A DNA stretch of 21,852 bases from a virus: the IMG/VR virus record IMGVR_UViG_3300044825_000156, positions 1 through 21,852 of that record; one strand, 5' to 3'. A program made the translations under genes and the position numbers. Positions 7,278-13,512 of this stretch are shown here, one piece after another. Under the pieces are notes generated by a model. That model was not told the origin of the DNA. It did not search any database and saw only the letters and a program-made list of their open reading frames with translations. Position 1 is the stretch's first letter, and each line of letters begins with the position of its first letter.

Positions 7278-8171
7278 TTATCTCTGATAGTGCGAACGGA
7301 TTGGATGTTGACGGCGTTGGTTATTCGCCACTTCGTTTAAACGCTGCTGATAAATGTTGTACAAGAATCTGGCTGCGTTCTGCCCTGAACCTGTCGGGCG
7401 CACGCCATCAAGGATGTCTGCTGCTGCAGACTGAGGACCAAGGCGTGAAGGGTCCAAGAACGAAATCATGCGGAAGGCTGCGCCATAGATGGCAACATCC
7501 TCCGAATAAGATGGAAAGCCTGTTACTGTTTCGTACTCATCATTATCATTAACAAGTACTGTCGGGCGCTTGCTGTATGACACATGTACTGTTTGTCCAG
7601 GAACAATCTCTGAATAGATAGATAGACTCTTTGTTGTAGCAAAGGCATCTGAATCTGCAACTCTATCTAGTTGCCATGCACGAGCAGGAAACCACTCTTT
7701 GGATGGACCTACTGTTGAGTAGGTTACAGATAAAACATTTTGTACTGCAGCAGGAATCTGATAAGAATACTGTGCTGCTACATAATCAAAGTCATAGGTA
7801 CCAAGAGCAAAGATGCTTGGGTACATAGCATTGATGGTGTCGTTGATGGCGTTCTTAATCTCTTGGCGTGGGAACAAAGGTGCCATTGTTACTTTGGCAT
7901 TTTGGTTATGAGCAGCAGCGCTTGTACCACGCTGCGCTCTGCCCCATGGAGCAAGGCTTAATGTATTGGCTACATTGTCTGTAGAGTTGACGAATACAAT
8001 TTCATCGTCAATCTGTACATAACCACGCCCAATAACCGAAGCATCATAAACGCTTAAGGTTGTGGCTGTGCTAGTGGCATTGCTTACTAGCCAAGTAGCA
8101 GGCTCTGTGTTCTCTGTATAGCCATGCAATACAGCCTCAACACGGTCTGCTAGTTGTCCGAAAGTACTCAT
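7278..8171 (-). CDS. Putative head-tail connector or minor tail protein (297 aa)
   Basis: The N-terminus MSTFGQLADRVEAVLHGYTE is helical. It is followed at residues about 35-95 by a beta module with TTLSVYDASVIGRGYVQIDD, EIVFV, LAPWGRAQRGTSAAAHNQNA. Next is an amphipathic helix PRQEIKNAINDTINAMYPSI, and a mixed region with VQNVLSVTYSTV and VPGQTVHVSYSKRP. The C-terminal helices end NEVANNQRRQHPIRSHYQR. The position between capsid-associated small genes and the fibre genes suggests a connector, adaptor or tail-hub protein; a counterpart of T7 gp11 is possible but not shown. The ATG overlaps the previous stop (ATGA). The RG..GT.A.AH segment recurs in the N-terminal part of the neighbouring fibre. 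Confidence 0.75.
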   Translation of the reverse strand: MSTFGQLADRVEAVLHGYTENTEPATWLVSNATSTATTLSVYDASVIGRGYVQIDDEIVFVNSTDNVANTLSLAPWGRAQRGTSAAAHNQNAKVTMAPLFPRQEIKNAINDTINAMYPSIFALGTYDFDYVAAQYSYQIPAAVQNVLSVTYSTVGPSKEWFPARAWQLDRVADSDAFATTKSLSIYSEIVPGQTVHVSYSKRPTVLVNDNDEYETVTGFPSYSEDVAIYGAAFRMISFLDPSRLGPQSAAADILDGVRPTGSGQNAARFLYNIYQQRLNEVANNQRRQHPIRSHYQR

Positions 8172-8443
8172 AGGTCAATGCTCCTTAATGCAACCACGGC
8201 TGATAATCCAGAGGTGCCAGCAAGTTCATTGCAGATGGCGTTTAAACCTTTGTAGTCATTTGGCTGGCGTGTAGAACTAGCCTTGTAATTGAGGGCAGCA
8301 ATGAGTCCTTTGCCAGTAGTTCCAGCCCATGCATTAGCAGCACCCTGTGGTGCCTCATAGACCGTATAAACAGGGTATGTACCGCCATTGGCTAGACGGT
8401 TAAGTTCACCCGTAAGTGTGCTTCCTGCTGCTCCTGTTGCCAT
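8168..8443 (-). CDS. Small hypothetical protein of the head-tail region (91 aa)
   Basis: The protein begins MATGAAGSTLTGELNRLANG, continues GTYPVYTVYEAPQGAANAWA, and ends NELAGTSGLSAVVALRSIDL. It is neutral and Gly/Ala/Thr-rich, with NYKASSTRQPNDYKGLNAIC in the middle. The ATG overlaps the TAA of the basic gene upstream (TAATG), and its TGA overlaps the ATG of the connector gene, so it is embedded in the operon. I recall similar short proteins next to connector genes of actinophages but cannot name a family. A head-completion or tail-attachment role is inferred from place only. Confidence 0.7.
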   Translation of the reverse strand: MATGAAGSTLTGELNRLANGGTYPVYTVYEAPQGAANAWAGTTGKGLIAALNYKASSTRQPNDYKGLNAICNELAGTSGLSAVVALRSIDL

Positions 8444-8613
8444 TACTTGCCTTTCTTCTTAGCCTTGCGAGCCACTGCTGCGTTATCTACTAGGTTCGGA
8501 TACTTCCGACCCGCAGCCTTTGCACGAGCCTTGGCAGCAGCCTTCTGTGCAGAAGTAAGTTTTGTAGATGTCTTTTTTGGATTCTTCTTGTCCCAAAATG
8601 CTTTACCTTTCAC
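8443..8613 (-). CDS. Small Lys/Ala-rich basic protein (56 aa)
   Basis: The mature frame reads KGKAFWDKKNPKKTSTKLTS, then AQKAAAKARAKAAGRKYPNL and VDNAAVARKAKKKGK. I prefer the GTG at 8613-8611, which overlaps the upstream TGA as GTGA and has AGGTGA four bases before it. An in-frame TTG at 8634 would add seven residues and give a longer overlap. The KLTSAQKAAAKARAKAAGR.YPNLVDN segment looks like a small protein I know from actinophage structural operons. It is strongly basic and may bind nucleic acid or an acidic partner; this is inference. Confidence 0.7.
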   Translation of the reverse strand: MKGKAFWDKKNPKKTSTKLTSAQKAAAKARAKAAGRKYPNLVDNAAVARKAKKKGK

Positions 8614-8885
8614 CACTTCACCTTGTCTGCCCAATACGCTGCACTCATCTTGCCCTTAGCAATGTTCTTTGCATGGCGGGCTTTAAATGATTTCTGTCGC
8701 TTTGTGGGCTGTCTATCGCCTGTTACGCCTTGTTGACCAAAACGGATGGTCTTTACTTGGCTACCTTCTTTTGCTACCACCACATGTGATTTACTTGGGT
8801 GGCTTGGTGTGCGCTTTGGTTTATTAAAACCAGATACGCCAGCCCTCGCTAAACGAGGGTCGCGCTTACTTCTTTTTTCCGCCAC
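8610..8885 (-). CDS. Small basic phage protein ending in SAAYWADKVKW (91 aa)
   Basis: The protein runs RDPRLARAGVSGFNKPKRTP, SHPSKSHVVVAKEGSQVKTI, RFGQQGVTGDRQPTKRQKSF, KARHAKNIAKGKMSAAYWAD, KVKW. This pattern (KRTP.H..KSHVVVAKEG...IRFGQQGV.G..., KSFKARHAKNIAKGKMSAAYWA.KVKW) matches a short conserved protein widespread in phages whose function I do not know. The family is recognised by eye. No ATG is available near the front: the likely start is the GTG at 8885, with AGAAGG nine bases upstream, which lies inside the preceding gene and gives a 20-nt overlap. The protein is very basic. It could be packaged with DNA or act on the host early; neither is shown. Confidence 0.8.
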   Translation of the reverse strand: MAEKRSKRDPRLARAGVSGFNKPKRTPSHPSKSHVVVAKEGSQVKTIRFGQQGVTGDRQPTKRQKSFKARHAKNIAKGKMSAAYWADKVKW

Positions 8886-9048
8886 GCTTAGCAGCCTTCT
8901 TCTTAGCCATGCCTGCTTCGCTCATAGCAATAGCAATGGCTTGCTTCTTAGACTTAACAACGGGTCCACCCTTACCTGAGTGAAGGGTTCCGCGCTTGTA
9001 TTCGCCCATTACTTTGCCAACTTTCTTGGCTGCTGCTTTCTTCTTCAT
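8866..9048 (-). CDS. DUF6496-like small basic protein (60 aa)
   Basis: Between Lys-rich ends lies KVMGEYKRGTLHSGKGGPVV followed by KSKKQAIAIAMSEAGMAKKK. The pattern KVM.E.K.GTLHSG...VKS.KQAIAIA.SEAG is the signature I associate with DUF6496, a family of unknown function common in phages and some bacteria. The protein is strongly basic (poly-Lys at both ends) and has no membrane segment. GGAGG lies about ten bases before the ATG, inside the end of the Cys-rich 57-aa gene, and the two genes overlap as TAATG. The C-terminal codons include the heptamer A AAA AAG at 8878-8872, close to the stop and inside the overlap with the next gene. Confidence 0.85.
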   Translation of the reverse strand: MKKKAAAKKVGKVMGEYKRGTLHSGKGGPVVKSKKQAIAIAMSEAGMAKKKAAKRGGKKK

Positions 9049-9221
9049 TAGTCGTAATCCTCCATGTCGTTTTCTTCCATCTTGTACATAGGGGTTTCGC
9101 CAATACGGATAATCGGTTTGTTGTAAATGGCTACATTAGGAGCCTTTGGTAGTTCTGTAGGGGTTCTGCCACCAACACCGTAAGGTGTGACAGTTCCGAA
9201 GCAGTTGCACTCAATGCACAT
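9048..9221 (-). CDS. Cys-rich small protein, CxxCxC (57 aa)
   Basis: The ATG is at 9221-9219 and the TAA at 9050-9048. The protein starts MCIECNCFGTVTPYGVGGRT, continues with PTELPKAPNVAIYNKPIIRI, and ends acidic with MEENDMEDYD. Both ends use TAATG overlaps with neighbouring genes. The MC.EC.C...TPYGVGG start resembles short proteins in actinophage structural operons; no function is known to me. Cys2, Cys5 and Cys7 could bind a metal or form disulfides, but three Cys is fewer than a usual zinc knuckle. Confidence 0.75.
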   Translation of the reverse strand: MCIECNCFGTVTPYGVGGRTPTELPKAPNVAIYNKPIIRIGETPMYKMEENDMEDYD

Positions 9222-9316
9222 TATTCTTCATCCTCATCTTCGTAGATGTCCTCATCTTCAATAGTGGGAGAGGGCAGTCCCCACAACGGCTCTGGAACAA
9301 TAGGTTCAATCGTCAT
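9221..9316 (-). CDS. Acidic mini-protein (31 aa)
   Basis: The frame from the ATG at 9316 to the TAA at 9223-9221 encodes MTIEPIVPEPLWGLPSPTIE then DEDIYEDEDEE. It overlaps the 85-aa gene by 11 bases and the Cys-rich gene by TAATG. GGAGGA stands five bases before this ATG; an ATG one codon earlier (9319) would leave only two bases of spacing. The strong RBS and the exact tiling between neighbours argue that it is real. The extreme acidity at the C-terminus contrasts with the three basic proteins downstream, so a charge-based partnership is possible (inference). Confidence 0.65.
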   Translation of the reverse strand: MTIEPIVPEPLWGLPSPTIEDEDIYEDEDEE

Positions 9317-9563
9317 CATCTTCCTCCAGCATCCGCTTAATCTCATCCTCAGAAGGTGACTTGTATGACACCCAACTTGGATAAGAGTCTTTATCTATTA
9401 CAAAAGCCATGGCTACATCAGATTTAAAGCCTGACTTGAGCAAGGCGTGGTAGTACTCATTGAGCCAAATACAATACATTTCCAGTTCTGTATACGACTC
9501 ATCCTTGACTGTGCGCACACGCTTTACTGGTTGTTTTTTTCTTGGTGGTTTGCGAGCAGCCAT
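9306..9563 (-). CDS. Small hypothetical protein, basic N-terminus and acidic C-terminus (85 aa)
   Basis: The start MAARKPPRKKQPVKRVRTVK is highly basic. A helical core follows with ESYTELEMYCIWLNEYYHAL and LKSGFKSDVAMAFVIDKDSY, then PSWVSYKSPSEDEIKRMLEE and a DDDD end. The core (YC.WLNEYY.AL.K.GF..D.A...I.D...YPSWV) resembles small proteins encoded near capsid genes of many actinophages; I do not know a function. GGGAGGA precedes the ATG by four bases and is among the strongest sites in the window. The bipolar charge suggests binding of a nucleic acid or a basic partner, but this is speculation. Confidence 0.75.
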   Translation of the reverse strand: MAARKPPRKKQPVKRVRTVKDESYTELEMYCIWLNEYYHALLKSGFKSDVAMAFVIDKDSYPSWVSYKSPSEDEIKRMLEEDDDD

Positions 9564-9572
9564 GATTCCTCC

Positions 9573-9824
9573 CTATGCTCCGAACGCCTTGCCTGTTTCA
9601 TTTGAAATCCGTACTGCTTCTTGAACCTTCTTCATGCTGGTTCCTGCTGGCTGTATGCCCTGAGCGCGGGCATCTCTATATGCCTGTAATTCTTTATCCC
9701 ATTTCTTTGAGGATACCTTTAGATTAGAGTTAGCATCTCCTGTATTCATTACAAGAGTTCCTAACTTGCAACCAAAGCAACCCTCAACAAACTCTGGATG
9801 GGTTTGTTTTTGATGTAGGTTCAT
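9573..9824 (-). CDS. CxxC small phage protein, HPEFVEGCFGCK type (83 aa)
   Basis: The protein starts MNLHQKQTHPEFVEGCFGCK, continues LGTLVMNTGDANSNLKVSSK, KWDKELQAYRDARAQGIQPA, GTSMKKVQEAVRISNETGKA. The H-P-x-x-V-E-G-C-x-x-C-K block and the W-D-x-E-L-Q-A-Y-R-D-A-R-x-Q-G-I-Q-P block match a short protein I recognise from numerous actinobacteriophages, near the capsid genes. His9 and the CxxC (Cys16, Cys19) could bind zinc, possibly together with a further His. The function is not known to me. The ATG overlaps the previous stop (ATGA). This gene is one of the better hints to an actinobacterial host. Confidence 0.8.
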   Translation of the reverse strand: MNLHQKQTHPEFVEGCFGCKLGTLVMNTGDANSNLKVSSKKWDKELQAYRDARAQGIQPAGTSMKKVQEAVRISNETGKAFGA

Positions 9825-10081
9825 GCTGGTGTTATGTACTCTCCGTAGCCTTGCGCTGTTAGCGCATCGGCTGTCTGTTGTGTAATCAGAGTTGAGGTAC
9901 CGCCTGGGTAATACTCCTCGGCAGTGTTTGTCAGAATCTGACTTGGGTATCTGTATGAGGAATATACACCGTTTAAACGCAAGACTGAGATACCACGCGC
10001 TATCTTGTAGCGAGCAAAGAGGATGTTATCCCCTGCTGGAGTTTCATCTACCGTAGGGGTAGTGAAGTAATACATTGACAT
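9821..10081 (-). CDS. Small protein after the major capsid gene (86 aa)
   Basis: I choose the ATG at 10081-10079 because TAGGAGG lies five bases before it; an in-frame GTG at 10102 lacks an RBS and sits in a hairpin. The protein starts MSMYYFTTPTVDETPAGDNI, continues LFARYKIARGISVLRLNGVY and SSYRYPSQILTNTAEEYYPG, and ends YGEYITPA. It looks like an alpha/beta protein with many Tyr. Being the first gene after the capsid gene, it may be a head-completion or decoration protein, but I recognise no family. It ends in an ATGA overlap with the CxxC gene. Confidence 0.75.
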   Translation of the reverse strand: MSMYYFTTPTVDETPAGDNILFARYKIARGISVLRLNGVYSSYRYPSQILTNTAEEYYPGGTSTLITQQTADALTAQGYGEYITPA

Positions 10082-10101
10082 TAAGCCTCCTAATGGACTC
10101 A

Positions 10102-10112
10102 CCCCGAAGGGG
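10102..10112 (-). other. Short GC hairpin after the capsid gene
   Basis: On the minus strand CCCC-TTC-GGGG forms a four-base-pair stem. No T-tract follows on the minus strand, so it is not a standard terminator. It lies between the capsid stop and the next RBS, and could protect the capsid mRNA end or mean nothing. Confidence 0.3.
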
Positions 10113-10151
10113 CAGACTTTTCAAATATGCCTACCCCTCAGAGTCAATCAA

Positions 10152-11324
10152 CTACAGAGCAGCGATTGAAGAACCAGTTTCAATGCGGTATAGCGCCTCA
10201 TTGCGGTAGATGCTCCATCCGAGAACACCGTACCAACCGATTGGGCGGAAACGCATCAACTTATCAGTGACTGGTCCGATAACAACATTTGGCTCCTGTG
10301 ATACGGCTTCTGCCAATGCTTGCTTTCCAGCAAGGATTGTTGAGAATACGCGAGTTACAGGGGTTACAGTTACAACAGTAGTTGCAGAAACTGCACCAGT
10401 GTTAGCGGTGTCAACAGTGAAAGTTGTTGTTGAACCTGAAGTTGAGATTGCAGTAATCTTGGCACCTGAAGCGATACCAGTTCCTGAAACCTTGTCGCCT
10501 ACTTCTGCACGAGTTGCGATGACTGCAGATGAAGCAACACCGAAGGTGAAGCCTGCTGATGTACCAGCAACAGTTACTGCTGTGGTAGCAAGAGCGGTCT
10601 GGTCAGCACCTGACTTAGCAGAGTACATGCGTGGGTTTTCAATATAGAAAGCACCTTCGTAAGTTCCGATGGAACCAGCAAACAAGTTGCCGAGTGATGC
10701 ATCGGTGTGTAGGTGCGATTCACGCCAGCCAACCGAGCCTGTTTCGGCACGGAGGTCGTGTGATACTTCTGGGTGAATACCGACCCAGTAAAGGCTTCCA
10801 GCGCGTGGAACTGCCTTGTTGGAGCGGAGTTTAGCAACAGCCTTGCGGAGGTCAGCAGAATCAATTGTGTCTGATGCTGTGATTGTTGCGGTTGATGTGC
10901 GTGTTCCACCGTAGATAACATTGGTTCCTGCGACAAGGACATTTTGTGCCACTGTGTCTAGTGAGTCAGCCATGTTGTACGCAATGATGTCTGCAACAGC
11001 AGGGTCAACATCTGATAGTGAGAACAACTGTAGTTTACGGGTAACAAGTGATGCATTTCCGTACTCATTGAGAGTTACAGATACGGTATCAACATTGTTC
11101 AAAGCAACTGCATCTACATCTGTTGTTTCAGAGAGAGTGGAAGTTGCTGCTGCCAAGTCGTTGTAAAGTGAGAATACAACGGAGTTGCCTGGCATAGCCT
11201 GTTGTACAGGCTTCTTATCCGCAACAGCACGAATCATCGGCTGAGCGCGGAGGGCAAATTCAACATAACGGTCATACGCTGTCTTGACTAGACCAGCGAG
11301 CGCCGAGGTGTCTGTATATGCCAT
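10152..11324 (-). CDS. Major capsid protein, N4-gp56 family, with beta-rich insert
   Basis: The protein (390 aa) forms the icosahedral shell. Family features seen are DKKPVQQAMPGNSVVF near residue 37, SVTLNEYGNASLVTRKLQLF, DSLDTVAQNVLVAGTNVIYG, DLRKAVAKLRSNKAVPRAGS, VGIHPEVSHDLRAETGSVGW and LFAGSIGTYEGAFYIEN. This order is that of N4-gp56-type HK97-fold capsids. Residues about 245-325 are an additional Ser/Thr/Val/Gly-rich beta segment (VGDKVSGTGIASGAKITAIS and neighbours), after which the core resumes with STILAGKQALAEAVS and FRPIGWYGVLGWSIYRNEAL. Length is near family norms plus this insert. The RBS AGGAGGTGA is the best in the window, as expected for the most abundant product. The scaffold gene is directly upstream. 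Confidence 0.92.
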   Translation of the reverse strand: MAYTDTSALAGLVKTAYDRYVEFALRAQPMIRAVADKKPVQQAMPGNSVVFSLYNDLAAATSTLSETTDVDAVALNNVDTVSVTLNEYGNASLVTRKLQLFSLSDVDPAVADIIAYNMADSLDTVAQNVLVAGTNVIYGGTRTSTATITASDTIDSADLRKAVAKLRSNKAVPRAGSLYWVGIHPEVSHDLRAETGSVGWRESHLHTDASLGNLFAGSIGTYEGAFYIENPRMYSAKSGADQTALATTAVTVAGTSAGFTFGVASSAVIATRAEVGDKVSGTGIASGAKITAISTSGSTTTFTVDTANTGAVSATTVVTVTPVTRVFSTILAGKQALAEAVSQEPNVVIGPVTDKLMRFRPIGWYGVLGWSIYRNEALYRIETGSSIAAL

Positions 11325-11330
11325 GTAGGT

Positions 11331-11339
11331 TCACCTCCT
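11331..11339 (-). promoter_or_regulatory. Very strong Shine-Dalgarno of the capsid gene
   Basis: AGGAGGTGA on the minus strand is a full anti-Shine-Dalgarno match and ends six bases before the capsid ATG. It sets the start and fits high-level translation. Confidence 0.85.
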
Positions 11340-11364
11340 GGTGATTGGTTGATGTGTGAGTTAT

Positions 11365-11817
11365 TTATTGCAATCCAAGGAGTGCATCTAGGTCCTCACG
11401 AGTTTTGGCTCCTGCAATCTTTGCAAACGCATCTTCGTCAACATCTGGCGCAGTGCCAGTTGCAACGAGATTATTGATTCTTGCTTGTGCCATAACTTCT
11501 GGACTCTTTTGTGCAGGCTTTTCTTCAGATGGAGTTTGGATTCCAAATACATCGCCGTATTCATTCACCCAAGTAGTGATTGCCTCCTCAGAGGAATCAA
11601 TATCTTGTGGGATAAATGCAGCAATCTTTGGGTTTAATCCCTTAGCCTGTAGCACATCCTTGACAGTACGCTGACGGGTCTGAGTTTTCAGACCGCTCAA
11701 CTCCTGTTCTAGTTCTTTCGCACGCTTTTCTAGCGCACGGTTTACTTTGCGGAGTTGTCCGACAACATCAGTAGTTGTGTCGTCATCTTCGTCATCGTAT
11801 TCGTAATTGGTAGCCAT
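11365..11817 (-). CDS. Putative capsid scaffolding protein (150 aa)
   Basis: The acidic N-terminus (MATNYEYDDEDDDTTTDVVG) is followed by a coiled-coil-like helix at residues about 20-55 (QLRKVNRALEKRAKELEQEL). A middle part has LQAKGLNPKIAAFIPQDI, and the C-terminal end has helices (MAQARINNLVATGTAPDVDE, TREDLDALLGLQ). Acidic start, long helix, small size and position directly before the capsid gene are the usual marks of phage scaffolds. It would assist prohead assembly and then leave or be degraded. GGGAG/AGG stands before the ATG in a 120-nt gap. No protease motif is visible. Confidence 0.8.
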   Translation of the reverse strand: MATNYEYDDEDDDTTTDVVGQLRKVNRALEKRAKELEQELSGLKTQTRQRTVKDVLQAKGLNPKIAAFIPQDIDSSEEAITTWVNEYGDVFGIQTPSEEKPAQKSPEVMAQARINNLVATGTAPDVDEDAFAKIAGAKTREDLDALLGLQ

Positions 11818-11904
11818 CTACCTATCTCCCTTTTGTTAGTTGTATTCGCAATCCACAAGGCAGTTCGGGGAAACTACTTTGGCTATTGCTTCCAGACTTA
11901 TACG

Positions 11905-11932
11905 CCCCCCTGGGCTGGTCGGTCAGGGTGGG
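11905..11932 (-). other. GC-rich hairpin between the 524-aa gene and the scaffold gene
   Basis: Bases 11905-11912 pair with 11924-11932 through eight base pairs (CCCCCCTG with CAGGG-T-GGG), with one bulged T and an 11-nt loop. On the transcript it begins five bases after the stop of the 524-aa gene. No T-tract follows, so an intrinsic terminator is unlikely. It may be an mRNA-processing or 5'-stability element that raises scaffold and capsid expression. The rest of the 120-nt gap shows no convincing promoter. Confidence 0.5.
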
Positions 11933-11937
11933 GATTC

Positions 11938-13512
11938 TTATATTGTGGTTGTACTTCTTAAGGTTGAGCCTGTTACGCCACCACGAGCACTAAAGCGGGC
12001 TGCTTCACGCTGAGCGCGTTGCTGTGATGCAAGCAATGCTTCTGGACTGCCTTCAATAACAGCCTGCAACGCTTCTTGTTCATTGTATGTAACGCCTTCA
12101 AGTTGAGCAAGGCGTTGTTGTGTACGGCGTAATTGACCTGCACTGCCAAGTGCCTTGGCAAGTTCAGCCTCTGAAAGTTTTGCATAGGATTCTGTACCAG
12201 CAATGTTTTCTGCTTGTTGTGCTGTGATGCCACCGAGAGTAAATCCAGCAGCACGACCAATTCCTACAAATTGTGCAGCCTTAGCCTGCTTCTGAATCAA
12301 TGGTAATGCACGCTCTGCATCAAGAACAAAGGCTGTTAAATCGCCTTCTCCTACGCCATAAAAATCTATTAGTTGTTGTTTAACCGCAGGGTTTAAACTA
12401 CGAGCCAAATCTTGACCTACTTGTAGACGGTCTTGGAATTCCTTTGGAGATACTTCTTTTCCAATCAAATCACCAAAGTCATCTGGCGTGTCGTAGAAAC
12501 CTTTAGGAATATCAAAGAAACGAGCAGTTTGAACCATAGCATTTTCGTTTTTCATATACTCTGATTCAGTAATAGTACGACCTGCCTTACGCAACGCAGC
12601 CATACCAGGAAAACGCCTTTGATATTCTGGTTGGTCGTAAAGTTCAAGCATGACTTGTTCTTCTGAAACATCAGCCATAATACGGCGGTCAATGAATCCA
12701 GCAAGTCCTTCAAGACCATAACCTGCCAACATTGTGGTTAATTTGTCTTTAGCCTTTACCTTAAGAGCCAACTTAGCAGCATCTGCTTCAGCCTTTTGTT
12801 GAGCAGCAAGTGCATCAAACTTAGCCTGTTGTGTAGCCAATGCTTTTGTAATAGCAGCATCTACATCTGCTTGAGTTAAACCTTTAGTACTACTTGCTCC
12901 GTCAGTACTGCCTGAACCATCAGTTGCTGCATTACTGGCATTAGGCTTGCTAGACACAAAAGAAATATAATTACCGCTTGCATCTGTTGTAAATCTAGCA
13001 CCAAATGTTTGGTAACTACCAGGACCAGTAGCAACTTGTAATTGCTGGCTTCCATCAGAATTTGTAACAATTCTATAGCCAAGATAACCAGCAGAGGAAC
13101 CAAATAGTTTTTCTAGTCCAGCAGGAAATGACCCTGCGGTAAAACCAGCAGGAAGATTACCAGTAGCAATGTTATTACCATCTGTGCTTGGTGGGTTTGA
13201 TGTTGTCTTTAAAGTATTAGCACCAACTGCACTATTGAAGGTAGCCTGAGTAGCGCCACCTTGAGAGCGTGTTTCAGCACTTGAAGCCTGCGGAGAATCT
13301 ATTGGAGTTTGATATAACTTCCAACGACCACTTGAAGCCCCACCAATCCAACCGTAATACTTAACCATGTTAGGGTCATCTTGTTCAGCCTCTGGGCGAA
13401 CTGTTGGGTTGCGCATTGGGTCTGCTTCAGCACGAGCCTTGGCTGCATCTGCTAAACGCTTTTCACGCTCTGCTTTTAATTGGGCTAAGCGTTCTTCTCT
13501 GTCAACTGCCAT
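11938..13512 (-). CDS. Virion-associated structural protein of actinophage type (524 aa)
   Basis: Residues 1-40 form a charged helix (REERLAQLKAEREKRLADAA). Residues about 55-215 are low-complexity and beta-like (SSGRWKLYQTP, FGARFTTDASGNYISFVSS). A Lys/Ala/Gln helix follows at about 225-265 (ATQQAKFDALAAQQKAEADA). Then comes a helical domain with YDQPEYQRRFPGMAALRKAG, GFYDTPDDFGDLIGKEVSPK, EFQDRLQVGQDLARSLNPAV, DFYGVGEGDLTAFVLDAERA. The blocks 'QRRFPG..AL', 'FYD.PDDF..LIG..VSP.EFQ.R' and 'YGV..GDLTAF.LD...ALPL...Q..AAQ' match minor structural proteins I know from actinophages. Their exact role is unclear; an internal or ejected protein is plausible. The gene starts in a TAATG overlap. Confidence 0.75.
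   Translation of the reverse strand: MAVDREERLAQLKAEREKRLADAAKARAEADPMRNPTVRPEAEQDDPNMVKYYGWIGGASSGRWKLYQTPIDSPQASSAETRSQGGATQATFNSAVGANTLKTTSNPPSTDGNNIATGNLPAGFTAGSFPAGLEKLFGSSAGYLGYRIVTNSDGSQQLQVATGPGSYQTFGARFTTDASGNYISFVSSKPNASNAATDGSGSTDGASSTKGLTQADVDAAITKALATQQAKFDALAAQQKAEADAAKLALKVKAKDKLTTMLAGYGLEGLAGFIDRRIMADVSEEQVMLELYDQPEYQRRFPGMAALRKAGRTITESEYMKNENAMVQTARFFDIPKGFYDTPDDFGDLIGKEVSPKEFQDRLQVGQDLARSLNPAVKQQLIDFYGVGEGDLTAFVLDAERALPLIQKQAKAAQFVGIGRAAGFTLGGITAQQAENIAGTESYAKLSEAELAKALGSAGQLRRTQQRLAQLEGVTYNEQEALQAVIEGSPEALLASQQRAQREAARFSARGGVTGSTLRSTTTI

Noticed and set aside
10101-10121. Rho-independent terminator after the capsid gene
   Set aside because: The stem is only four base pairs and no T-tract follows on the minus strand; a downstream gene with its own RBS continues the operon.
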